NCBI GenBank assembly: GCA_964432925.1
Contig: CAYSPM010000002.1
Coordinates: forward strand, 1-51,694
Length of the DNA stretch: 51,694 nt
Reading direction: 5' to 3'
DNA from: CAYNTC01 sp964432925
GTDB taxonomy: Bacteria > Planctomycetota > Phycisphaerae > Sedimentisphaerales > Anaerobacaceae
The position numbers were made by a program, and so were the translations under genes. The notes beneath the pieces were generated by a model, which did not search any database, was not told where the DNA came from, and saw only the letters and a list, made by a program, of their open reading frames with translations. Shown in pieces: positions 34,353 through 42,831 of the stretch; positions within the stretch are counted from its first letter, which is position 1; each line of letters starts with the position of its first letter.

Positions 34353-37085
34353 TTAGTTAAACCAGCCCTCAGCTAACAGGGAAAAATCAAGCATATTTAC
34401 CCCATTTACACCATCCAAGTCAGCCGTTCCATCCGGCTGTAACCACTGCTCACAAAGGGCAGCCAGGTCTTCCCAATTGACTATGCAATCGCCGCTGATG
34501 TCACCTATCGGACACTGCGTCGGCGTAAAAGCTGCCAGAGAGTGGACAAGTTGACCGGCTTCGGAATGCTGCCAGCTCATGGTGGTCAATCCTGCTAAAG
34601 CGACAATTTTGGTGCTGCCGGCTGCCGAAGAATCGTCTCCGTCAGCCAAGGCGGACCAGCGGGTTTCCATGCCCTCGGCGGTAGTACAGAACGAACCATC
34701 AGTACAGGAACCCACGACGTCGAGTATCCATGCTCCATCAGTGACTGTAGTTATGTCAGTAGAAATTGTCTGTGAACACCGCTCGGATTTGATAACAACC
34801 GCCTCTGCTGGTTGCTGAGCTACATTAAAAAGCGAAATTGCACCGGCATTTCTACTATCAACATCTCCAGAATAAGCGACATCAACAGTATAAGTACCAG
34901 AGACAGGCAGGTCGTTTTCCAGCATGTAATATAACTCAGTTTTCTGCGAAGAGAGGCCACCCACGATCGAGTTAGAGTCCGCGATGTGATTCATATTAAC
35001 GCCATTATATTTTATACTGCTTATTTCCAAGTTGCTCGTGCCTGGGCTCTCAGCAGCAAGACCAACTACAAGAAGTCTGTTCCTGCCACAACCGATAGTG
35101 TGTGACCAGCTAATTGTTGTACCGGCGGCTCCGCTGGAATAAGAGCTTGCGTTATCAAATGTGATCGGCGAATCCTCATCCGAGGTCGTGAAACTCCACA
35201 CCGGGCCTTTCGTAGTGCCATGACTATTCTTTTCATCAATCCGCCAATAATAAGTTTTAAGCTTGGCCATTATTCCCGGTCGGAAGGTTGCATCGGCTTG
35301 GCTGCCTCTGTATTCGCTTGAAGAGGTATTGGCCTCGTGTACAGAATTGAAATCACTTCCAAAGTAAACATCATGCGATGCGGCGTAGGTTCCTGCTATC
35401 CAGCTCAAGTTAGCAGCTCTACTAACATCTACTGCCGTATCTGCCGGATTAGGATTGGTTGCCTGAGCTGGCGGTGCTATCTCTGCATCAAGAACTATAT
35501 GACATACTGTAAGAGGACAAATCGTATATGAGAATGAATTGTTGGTGATTTGCTCGACAGGTGAAATTTCCGATATGTCAGAGCTGCTGCTATCAAAGGC
35601 CCAAACTCTGGCAGATATATAGTTCGTCCGGCTGTTTATGTTGAATATTGCATTGATTGAATAATCAAAATTCTTGTTTATTACTATAAGATGCAATTTT
35701 GAATCATTAATCCTGGATACCGAAGCGTAAATAGAGCTATTCTGTTTATCGCTCATTACTGCTTCGACCTTTGTATCACCAAAAGTAGAATTGTTGCCGT
35801 CATAGTCTCTGTATATTTTATAAGCAGCGCTAACATAATCGCCGTCATCGCCCCAATAGTTGGACATGTAAAGGCCATATTTGATGAAGATGCCAAGCAC
35901 ATCTGCCATTGCAATTCCGCCGGAGAAATGCTCGGGCGCGCCGTAATTAAATTCGGTAATGGCAAGCTTGGTTCCGGAATAATAACTATCGATGGAATCC
36001 AATATTTTCGGCAAAATAGGTAAGTAACTCTGGCGCCATTGTCCTATCCAACTATCTTCAATATAATCCGGATCCCATAACGTTCTTGGTGCCTGCATAC
36101 GTGCTTCCGCATTTGCTCTGGAGTAAGAGGAGAGTGAATCAGTTATCCTGTTGCCACCGCCTTTTGCCTCGGGATACCAGTGCAGGTCAAGAACATCAAG
36201 CAGTCTCCTTCGCTGTCTCTCTGAGGCCTGGCTCATTTGGTCAAGATAGTAATCAAGAAACCATTCGTATCCGTTTCTAACACTGCTCCAATCGGGTGCG
36301 CTTTGAAAATTCTCAAAGGCACTGAAACCATAAAGCACCGGGCCAAAAATCTCGGCACAGGGGTCAACGTCTTTTATCGCTGAGGCTAAAGCAACAGATC
36401 TATCAATGATTTCCCGGCAAGTAGGCTGAGCCGGGTGGATTCTTGGATGTGTGTGGCTCCACAGGGCAGGCTCATTGTCAAGTGAGTAGCCTTTAATACC
36501 CGTTGGTGTAGAGGCGTCGCCATATCTTTCCACGAGAAAATTAACGCACTCATCCATATATACGTAATCATCGGTCAAATCAGGACCACTACAAGGATCA
36601 CAAAATGGCCCCGGCTTGGCATATACAACTTCTTTCCATCGATAAGAAGGTGCCGTCTGCTGCTCTGTTACAGCACCATTCTTGTCAGCCGAGACACACC
36701 CCGCCATCTGGAGTGTGACAAGAGAATACATACCCGCCTGTATACAAGAATCGTGAAAGTCGGTTAGAACAATCCCTGGAATTTCTTTTAGGTGCGTCGG
36801 CAAATCCCGGACAAGATATTGATCACTATGATGGTACCAGTCTGCGCCGGCGTTTGAATAATTGTTTTCCCAGTTATATCCCGTAAGGCGATTGCCACCG
36901 ATCCGTCTTGCTGCCAGATTCTCATCTTCGCCGAGTGTGAAATTAGAACCATAGATATAAGGGCTTATTGGTGCTCTTGCTTCGGCTGTATTGATGTTAA
37001 AAGTCACATTTAAGTCCGCCCATACAATAGTAGGCAAATTAACACACAGCACTACAAGAATAAAAGTAGAGATGATCTTTCTCAT
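34353..37085 (-). CDS. Secreted GH44 glycoside hydrolase with dockerin-like C-terminus
   Basis: The 910-residue protein begins with a signal peptide (about 1-23, IISTFILVVLCVNLPTIVWA). The GH44 catalytic domain (about 25-540) has ISPYIYGSNF, RIGGNRLTGYNWENNYSNAG and ADWYHHSD; the acid/base glutamate is in SLDNEP (near 205) and the nucleophile in AITEFNYG (near 378). A fibronectin-III-like region (about 545-640) precedes a beta-rich domain (about 645-855). The end holds CPIGDISGDCIVNWEDL and a second DGVNGVNMLDFSLL repeat, resembling type I dockerin calcium loops. GH44 enzymes cleave beta-1,4 glucans and xyloglucan. The gene precedes the pentose operon; a link through hemicellulose is inferred. 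GGAG lies about 12 bases before the ATG. Confidence 0.92.
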   Translation of the reverse strand: MRKIISTFILVVLCVNLPTIVWADLNVTFNINTAEARAPISPYIYGSNFTLGEDENLAARRIGGNRLTGYNWENNYSNAGADWYHHSDQYLVRDLPTHLKEIPGIVLTDFHDSCIQAGMYSLVTLQMAGCVSADKNGAVTEQQTAPSYRWKEVVYAKPGPFCDPCSGPDLTDDYVYMDECVNFLVERYGDASTPTGIKGYSLDNEPALWSHTHPRIHPAQPTCREIIDRSVALASAIKDVDPCAEIFGPVLYGFSAFENFQSAPDWSSVRNGYEWFLDYYLDQMSQASERQRRRLLDVLDLHWYPEAKGGGNRITDSLSSYSRANAEARMQAPRTLWDPDYIEDSWIGQWRQSYLPILPKILDSIDSYYSGTKLAITEFNYGAPEHFSGGIAMADVLGIFIKYGLYMSNYWGDDGDYVSAAYKIYRDYDGNNSTFGDTKVEAVMSDKQNSSIYASVSRINDSKLHLIVINKNFDYSINAIFNINSRTNYISARVWAFDSSSSDISEISPVEQITNNSFSYTICPLTVCHIVLDAEIAPPAQATNPNPADTAVDVSRAANLSWIAGTYAASHDVYFGSDFNSVHEANTSSSEYRGSQADATFRPGIMAKLKTYYWRIDEKNSHGTTKGPVWSFTTSDEDSPITFDNASSYSSGAAGTTISWSHTIGCGRNRLLVVGLAAESPGTSNLEISSIKYNGVNMNHIADSNSIVGGLSSQKTELYYMLENDLPVSGTYTVDVAYSGDVDSRNAGAISLFNVAQQPAEAVVIKSERCSQTISTDITTVTDGAWILDVVGSCTDGSFCTTAEGMETRWSALADGDDSSAAGSTKIVALAGLTTMSWQHSEAGQLVHSLAAFTPTQCPIGDISGDCIVNWEDLAALCEQWLQPDGTADLDGVNGVNMLDFSLLAEGWFN

Positions 37086-37462
37086 TCAGCCCCTGACTCC
37101 TTTATAAATCTAAGTTAAATTAAACGCCTTTACTTTATCATAACATATTGTTGGTAAATATCTTACGCAAAAGTCCTCGCTTTTTGAAAACGTTTAAATT
37201 TTTCTATACTGACAGGCCTGTAAGAAGTTTCTTTACCAATATTTAGACTGGTAAGTTTTCAATCGAGTTGTTCTTTAAAATCGACAGTATTTTCAATACA
37301 AATGGCCAATCTATTAGCCGATAAGGCATAGTTTCCCCCCATCTATCAATATGAATAACGATAGAGTTGACGCTTCGAGATTGGCATTAGTGGGGAGCAA
37401 ACCTTACCCACAAGCTCTCACTCTACTGAGCGTTTGGCTGCTTTAGCGCTTTCATGCAGGGC
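37086..37462. other. Spacer between the pentose operon and the GH44 gene
   Basis: No gene is seen. It is AT-rich (37100-37260). A poor promoter-like pair, TTGCGT-N17-TATGTT, is visible on the minus strand near 37144-37174. No strong terminator was found after the isomerase stop at 37463. Confidence 0.5.
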
Positions 37463-38869
37463 CTACACGTGCCTATAGACATCCCAGCCAATGTAATTGC
37501 CAAGCGCCTCTGCGATAGCATCTGCCTTCTCAGACATGTTGACTGCTACATGGTGTTCGAAACCCATATTGCAGATATAGCTCATCAGTGCCTGCAGATT
37601 GTCGATTTTCATTACGCCATAGCCACCAAATGTCTCGAGCTTGTCATTTGTAAAATTGCCTTGGCCCACATAGGCACTCAATACGCCATCCACATCGTCG
37701 GTGGTCGTTCTGCAAAATGTGGCTGGACTCGCCTTAATGCGCCCGACTATTGTGCCGTATGTGTTGTCCTTGCCTACAGAGCCAGCGATGATTTCCTGGA
37801 AGTCCATCCTGTTGGTTTTGAAGAAGGACTTGGGCAGGTTACTACAGTGAAACAGTACGCACTTGTCCGGGTCGTCCGCAAAATTGTTATTCCAGTCCAA
37901 AATTGCGCTTGGAGTGCCGCTGGCTAACTGAAGGATATACATACTCAAAAGACCTGTAACATCTACTTCGCAGGCGCTGGGCAAGAGCGATTCGCTCATC
38001 ATGCTCATCAATGTACAAGGGACGATGCCGAAAAATTCTTCCAAAGCCGTCCAGCACTGGATTGCCGTACCCAATAACTCGTTTGCCTTGATCCATTGGT
38101 CGATAACATAGCCGAACTTAGCCATCTTCAAAAGGCTGTCCGAAGGAATTGCCTTCGTGGTAGTATATCCCTTGATGGAATTCAGCTTATTTTTTACACC
38201 TCGATGATTATCCGGGAGCTGCTCAACTTTGCTCAATATCTCATATAAATCAATTGGCTCGATGGCAATACCCGAGAATTCAAGTATCTTCTCACTATAG
38301 CGCACGGTGTTAAAGGCAGCAGGCCGGGAGCCTATAGCTCCGAAACGAACATTGTTGAGCCCTTTTACGACCCTGCAAACAGCCGCAAACTGGTCCAGCT
38401 CTTTCACGAATTCTGCAGATTTGACTCCGAGCGTATGCAACTTCGTTAGCGTGAAGGGAATTCCTGCCTGCCGGAGGTTGTTGCATAAGCTGATTTTGCC
38501 ACAGAATGAGTCTCTGCGTTGGCCCATCGCCATTTTACTTGGCTCATCTTTCTCCGCATGGATGAGAATCGGGACATCCAGACCACTGCGCTTGATTGCT
38601 TCGGTTGCGCCTCTTTCGTCCCCAAAATTGGGAAGGGTTACTATAATGCCATCAATTTTGTCTGCTTTCGAGGCAAACAAGGCTGCGCACTTTTTCGCCT
38701 CTTCAAATGTCTCGACAGTCCCGTGCTTTGTTTCGCTCGTAGGTAGAGCAATTGTGTTATAGCCGGCCTTTTTCAATACATCGAGAATGTTCTTACGACC
38801 CTCCTTTGCGAGCGCATCCGGGAAGAATCCACGATTACCTACAATTACTCCAAATGATACTTTTGACAT
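37463..38869 (-). CDS. L-fucose/L-arabinose isomerase-family protein
   Basis: The 468-residue protein has the fucose/arabinose isomerase-like two-domain plan (COG2407 type): SFGVIVGNRGFFPDALAKEG at the start, DGIIVTLPNFGDE, and a C-terminal part with LSMYILQLASGTPSAILDWN and TTDDVDGVLSAYVGQGNF. It is not classical AraA (about 500 residues, different motifs). Genes for ribulokinase and ribulose-5-phosphate epimerase lie directly upstream, so it probably converts L-arabinose (or a related pentose) to the ketose form and completes the pathway; the substrate is inferred from neighbours. GAGGAG is about eight bases before the start. Confidence 0.85.
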   Translation of the reverse strand: MSKVSFGVIVGNRGFFPDALAKEGRKNILDVLKKAGYNTIALPTSETKHGTVETFEEAKKCAALFASKADKIDGIIVTLPNFGDERGATEAIKRSGLDVPILIHAEKDEPSKMAMGQRRDSFCGKISLCNNLRQAGIPFTLTKLHTLGVKSAEFVKELDQFAAVCRVVKGLNNVRFGAIGSRPAAFNTVRYSEKILEFSGIAIEPIDLYEILSKVEQLPDNHRGVKNKLNSIKGYTTTKAIPSDSLLKMAKFGYVIDQWIKANELLGTAIQCWTALEEFFGIVPCTLMSMMSESLLPSACEVDVTGLLSMYILQLASGTPSAILDWNNNFADDPDKCVLFHCSNLPKSFFKTNRMDFQEIIAGSVGKDNTYGTIVGRIKASPATFCRTTTDDVDGVLSAYVGQGNFTNDKLETFGGYGVMKIDNLQALMSYICNMGFEHHVAVNMSEKADAIAEALGNYIGWDVYRHV

Positions 38870-38881
38870 TTTATTTCTCCT

Positions 38882-39571
38882 CTACGTCTGGCCATAATAG
38901 GCGTTCTTACCATGTTTTCTCAAATAATGTTTATCCAGGAGACTCTGAGAAATGGCGTTTTGTTGAGGATTGAGTCGCACCGTTCCGTATGCCATTTTCG
39001 CAACCTGCTCTAACACAATGGCGCTGCTTACGGCTTGGGTGGAGTCTTTTCCCCAGGTAAATGATCCATGATTCGCTACAAGAACAGCAGGCATCTGCAA
39101 CGGGTCGATCCCCTTAAATCTTCGTGCAATAACCTTGCCGGTGTTTAGTTCATAATTATTTTGTATTTCGTCTTTAGTCATTACCTCGGTAACAGGTATC
39201 GGGCCATAGAAGTAATCAGCGTGTGTGGTTCCGAAACAGGGGATTTCACGTTCGGCCTGAGCCCACATCGCTGCATATTGTGAATGTGTATGACAGATGG
39301 CTCCAATTTCAGTAAAGCTGCGATACAATTCCAAATGCGTGGGTGTATCGGAGGATGGTCTGAAGTCACCGTCAATGATATTGCCTTCGAGACCCAGTAT
39401 AACAATCTTATCCGCCGTTAGCTCATTATAATCCACGCCGCTGGGCTTGATGGCCACAACCTTAGCCTGACGGTCGATTCCACTAACATTGCCCCAGGTA
39501 AAGATGACTAGTTTGTGCCCGACCAGCTCAAGATTGGCTCTGCATACCCGCTCTTTTAGTTGCTCATACAT
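38882..39571 (-). CDS. araD: L-ribulose-5-phosphate 4-epimerase
   Basis: The 229-residue class II aldolase-family enzyme has FTWGNVSGIDRQ, KPSGVDYNEL, the zinc site THSQYAAMWAQA, CFGTTHADYF and NHGSFTWGKD, matching AraD through its length. It interconverts L-ribulose 5-phosphate and D-xylulose 5-phosphate, feeding the pentose phosphate pathway. Its ATG lies two bases after the araB stop, so translation is coupled, and the isomerase starts 12 bases after its stop. Confidence 0.95.
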   Translation of the reverse strand: MYEQLKERVCRANLELVGHKLVIFTWGNVSGIDRQAKVVAIKPSGVDYNELTADKIVILGLEGNIIDGDFRPSSDTPTHLELYRSFTEIGAICHTHSQYAAMWAQAEREIPCFGTTHADYFYGPIPVTEVMTKDEIQNNYELNTGKVIARRFKGIDPLQMPAVLVANHGSFTWGKDSTQAVSSAIVLEQVAKMAYGTVRLNPQQNAISQSLLDKHYLRKHGKNAYYGQT

Positions 39572-39573
39572 CG

Positions 39574-40812
39574 TTACGCATTCGCCTTTTCTTTAGTTTC
39601 CAAGAGGTCTTTCATCACGTTGTAAAGATTCTCTGTATGGTCCTTGATACCAAAACTATCATGGAGCTGTTTGTAGAGCTTGTATATCTGTTTGTAAATC
39701 TCAACATTTTTCGCAATGGGCTTAAACGTCTTGTCCTTTACGCCGCACATCGCTGCTTGCGCACCGGCATAGCTGTCGTGCCCACCTGCGGCCTTACCAG
39801 CGGTTACGGCTCCAGCTATNNNNNNNNNNNNNNNNNNNNNNNNNNNNNNNNNNNNNNNNNNNNNNNNNNNNNNNNNNNNNNNNNNNNNNNNNNNNNNNNN
39901 NNNNNNNNNNNNNNNNNNNGTGCCGATGATTTTGACAAGCACTCCTTCTTTGATTCCAGCGCCAACGGCACCCAGGTGGGCGTCAAATGCACCCATTGCT
40001 ACCGGTATGCCTGCGGTAAGACCAAGTTTGTCTGCCCAATCTTTAGTGAGCTTTCCAGCGGGTTTATCAACCGCGAAGGTCTCGTTGCTGAGCGTTTCAC
40101 GGAGCTTTGCAAGTTTCGGGTCGAGCTTAGCTAAGAACTGAGCATCCGGGTAACCGCCCCAATCTTTATTGAACATGGCCTTATGACCGGCGGCACAACG
40201 GCATCTCATAAGCCTATCCGGCGCATCTGTTCCAGTCAGCACAGCAGGCAGCCAGTCAGCATGCTCGACCCAGGTGTAGGCCGCATCAAAAACTGCTGGA
40301 TCCACCCGCAGACAATAGAGAATTTTACTAAAGAACCTCTCGGAAGAATATGTTCCGCCGCATTTGGTCAGGTACTTAGGCTGCTCTTTCTTAGCAAGCT
40401 CCGTTATCTCGGCGGCTTCGGCGTGGCCGGTATGGTCTTTCCACAGCCAGGCATGGGCGTTGGGATTGTCTTTGAATTCTTTGGTTAATGCCAGAGGAAC
40501 ACCATCCTTATTAACAGGCAGCGGCGTTGAACCGGTCGTGTCAACGCCGATTCCAACGATGTCTTTCGGATCAAATTTAGGTTCAGCTTTGCGTGCCTGA
40601 GCAACCGCACCAGCGATGGTTACTTCGATACCTTTGAGGTAATCGGCAGGGTTCTGCCTTGCAAGATTATGGTCTGTCGGGTCTAAGATAATACCAGCCT
40701 GGCCGGTTTCATATTCGTGCACAATGGTAGCTACCTCTTGGCCATTTGTTACATCAACAAGTACTGTTCTTACAGAATTTGTGCCGTAATCCAATCCAAT
40801 CGCATATGCCAT
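39574..40812 (-). CDS. araB: Ribulokinase (interrupted by assembly gap)
   Basis: FGGY-family motifs: N-terminal AIGLDYGTNSVRTVLVD phosphate-binding loop, EYETGQAGIILDPTDH (as in araB), GIGVDTTGSTPLPVN, NPNAHAWLWKDHTGHAEA and GIPVAMGAFDAHLGAVGAG. The assembled frame is 412 codons with a 100-N gap, while AraB usually has about 550; the gap falls at the conserved GTST motif and hides an estimated 150-170 residues including the C-terminal FGGY motif. GAGAGG about eight bases upstream marks the start. It phosphorylates L-ribulose (or another ketopentose). A truncated copy of its first 61 codons lies at 42637-42822. Confidence 0.93.
   Translation of the reverse strand: MAYAIGLDYGTNSVRTVLVDVTNGQEVATIVHEYETGQAGIILDPTDHNLARQNPADYLKGIEVTIAGAVAQARKAEPKFDPKDIVGIGVDTTGSTPLPVNKDGVPLALTKEFKDNPNAHAWLWKDHTGHAEAAEITELAKKEQPKYLTKCGGTYSSERFFSKILYCLRVDPAVFDAAYTWVEHADWLPAVLTGTDAPDRLMRCRCAAGHKAMFNKDWGGYPDAQFLAKLDPKLAKLRETLSNETFAVDKPAGKLTKDWADKLGLTAGIPVAMGAFDAHLGAVGAGIKEGVLVKIIGXXXXXXXXXXXXXXXXXXXXXXXXXXXXXXXXXXIAGAVTAGKAAGGHDSYAGAQAAMCGVKDKTFKPIAKNVEIYKQIYKLYKQLHDSFGIKDHTENLYNVMKDLLETKEKANA
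39820..39919. other. Assembly gap of 100 N
   Basis: A placeholder gap within araB. The protein parts on either side are far apart in normal AraB, so the missing DNA probably exceeds 400 bases. Confidence 0.95.
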
Positions 40813-40871
40813 AACAACACACCTCTCTTAATAGAAAACCGTAAACACTGACCTATTTTACAAAATCTCCA

Positions 40872-42632
40872 TTACCAGAAATAAATATAAAAGGCAACAA
40901 CTATACCGCCGATTATCACGGTATGTACTATATCCCATACATTCCAGCTCGCTTTGGTCTCAGCCTTTTCCTCAAGAGTTGCAGCACCGTACGTATATCT
41001 CAATTTCTCTTCCGGCGGCGCCTTCGTCAAAAGACTGACAATTACCGTTGTCGCTATGCTTATCAGGAATAGAAGTTCGCAAATATACAACCAATTAATG
41101 GTTTCAAGTGTGTAAAGGAATCCGAACTGTTCTTTTATTTCTGCGATGCGAGCAAGTTTTTCAGGTTCTGCCAGACTTTGGGCCTTGGCAATCGGGCCTC
41201 CGATAATCACATCAAGCAGCAGACGGAACATACCCAGAACGAAACCGACACTCATACCACAGAGGTTGCCTAACCGGTTTGCACGTTTCCAGAATACGCC
41301 CATAATAAAGGCAGCGGCAATGGCCGGTGCAAGCAAGCCCTGCACAGCCTGTAGGTATCGGTAGAGAACATTGCCCATTCCTTTCATTACGGGAATCCAG
41401 ACTACACCGAGAACAACAACTGCTCCCGTAGCTATACGTCCGATTGTTACGTAATGTTTTTCACTGGCGTTTGGTTTCATCTTTTTATAGAAGTCACCGA
41501 CAAACAAAGCCGCCGATGAATTGAACAGCGATGCAAGAGAGCTCATCAATGCTGCAAGCAAACCGCACACTACTACGCCCTTAAGGCCTATTGGAAGAAA
41601 CTGTGCTACAAGTGATGAAAATGCTTTGTCAGCATCAGGGCCGGTACCCTGGGTATTAAGCGGCAAGGTGAGTAAGCCTTTCTGGTAGAGGGTAAAGGCA
41701 ATCATTCCCGGAATCATGAATATGAAAACCGGCATCAGTTTCAAGTAACCGGCGAAGATAGTTCCTCTTCTTGCTTCTTTCTGGCTCCTGCCCGAAAGAA
41801 CCCTCTGAACGATATACTGGTCGGTACACCAGTACCAGAAACCGATTATGGCAGAACCGAACAGCACACCCAGCCACGGAAATTCCGGGTCGGCATTTGA
41901 ACGTATCAGATGTATATTATCACCGACAGTTCTTTGCACTTCGCCCCAGCCGCCTGCAGCGATCAGGCCGAGCACAAGAATAACTACGGAACCGATGAGC
42001 AGTACAGGTGTCTGAAGAACTGAAGTGTACATAACAGCCCTCATTCCGCCAAGAATTGTGTAAAGACCGGTTATTGCCACCAAACCTATAGCCGCTACCC
42101 AGAACAAATCCATTCCGCCAATCAGAGGAATATTATCCGGTATCTTGTCGATTCCGAAAACGGTACTAAAGACAACGCCACCCGAATAAACCGTTACAGC
42201 GACTTTTGTCAGAATATAGCTTACCAGCGATATGATAGAAAGAATCGATCTTGAACCAGCTGAAAAACGACGCTCGAGATATTCGGGCATTGTAAATATT
42301 TTGATTCTGTCATAGAACGGCACGAACACCCATCCGAGCACAAGAATCAGCCATGCATGTATTTCCCAGTGCGCCATCGCCATACCGCTGATAAAGCCGG
42401 CACCGGCCAGACCAACCAAGTGCTCAGAACCAATGTTTGAGGCAAAAATAGACGAGCCGATTGAAACCCATCCTGCGTTCTTTCCTGCCAGGAAATAATC
42501 CTGTGATGTTTCCTCTTTTTTTGTCAATACCCACACAATAATACCGACCAGGCATAGGAAAAACGCTCCCAGAATTACAGTATCCAGGGTATTCCACGGC
42601 ACAGCCTCAGCCAATAATGTGAATCCATACAT
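40872..42632 (-). CDS. Sodium/solute symporter (SSS family), second copy
   Basis: The 586-residue membrane protein has the SGLT/SSS plan with about 13-14 helices. Motifs: DYFLAGKNAGWVSIGSSIFA, SNIGSEHLVGLAGAGF, FTMPEYLERRF, YTILGGMRAVMYTSVLQTPV, WCTDQYIVQRVL and AALMSSLASLFNSSAALFVG. It is a likely sodium-driven importer of pentose. Its ATG lies eight bases after AAAGG inside the end of the truncated ribulokinase frame, four bases from that frame's stop, so it is coupled to it. It is a paralogue of the symporter at 42832-44613, with many shared motifs but clear divergence. Confidence 0.93.
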   Translation of the reverse strand: MYGFTLLAEAVPWNTLDTVILGAFFLCLVGIIVWVLTKKEETSQDYFLAGKNAGWVSIGSSIFASNIGSEHLVGLAGAGFISGMAMAHWEIHAWLILVLGWVFVPFYDRIKIFTMPEYLERRFSAGSRSILSIISLVSYILTKVAVTVYSGGVVFSTVFGIDKIPDNIPLIGGMDLFWVAAIGLVAITGLYTILGGMRAVMYTSVLQTPVLLIGSVVILVLGLIAAGGWGEVQRTVGDNIHLIRSNADPEFPWLGVLFGSAIIGFWYWCTDQYIVQRVLSGRSQKEARRGTIFAGYLKLMPVFIFMIPGMIAFTLYQKGLLTLPLNTQGTGPDADKAFSSLVAQFLPIGLKGVVVCGLLAALMSSLASLFNSSAALFVGDFYKKMKPNASEKHYVTIGRIATGAVVVLGVVWIPVMKGMGNVLYRYLQAVQGLLAPAIAAAFIMGVFWKRANRLGNLCGMSVGFVLGMFRLLLDVIIGGPIAKAQSLAEPEKLARIAEIKEQFGFLYTLETINWLYICELLFLISIATTVIVSLLTKAPPEEKLRYTYGAATLEEKAETKASWNVWDIVHTVIIGGIVVAFYIYFW

Positions 42633-42636
42633 CTTC

Positions 42637-42822
42637 TCAACCTTTCAAATAATCGGCCGGTTTTTGCCTTGCCAGATTATGGTCCGATGGGTCTAAGATA
42701 ATACCGGCCTGGCCGGTTTCATATTCATACACCGCTGTACCTAACTCATTGCCGTTAGCAGCGTCAACTATAACGCACCTTACAGAATTAGTTCCATAAT
42801 CAAAGCCGATTGTATAAACCAT
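42637..42822 (-). pseudogene. Truncated ribulokinase: first 61 codons only
   Basis: The frame starts MVYTIGFDYGTNSVRCVIVD and ends DPSDHNLARQKPADYLKG, stopping at TGA. It matches the first 61 residues of the full AraB (40812 start) at 47 of 61 positions, including the phosphate-binding loop. It has its own ribosome site (GAGAGG). Homology ends exactly at YLKG, where full AraB goes on with IEVTIAG. The stop is followed at once by the symporter gene. A lone 61-residue N-terminus cannot be a kinase. I read it as a truncated araB in a duplicated transporter-kinase pair, although it may still be translated. Confidence 0.85.
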
Positions 42823-42831
42823 TTTTTCCTC

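Noticed and set aside
42637..42822. Truncated ribulokinase as a functional small protein
   Set aside because: It has only the N-terminal phosphate loop segment of a sugar kinase, so no activity is credible. Called a remnant, with possible leader function noted.
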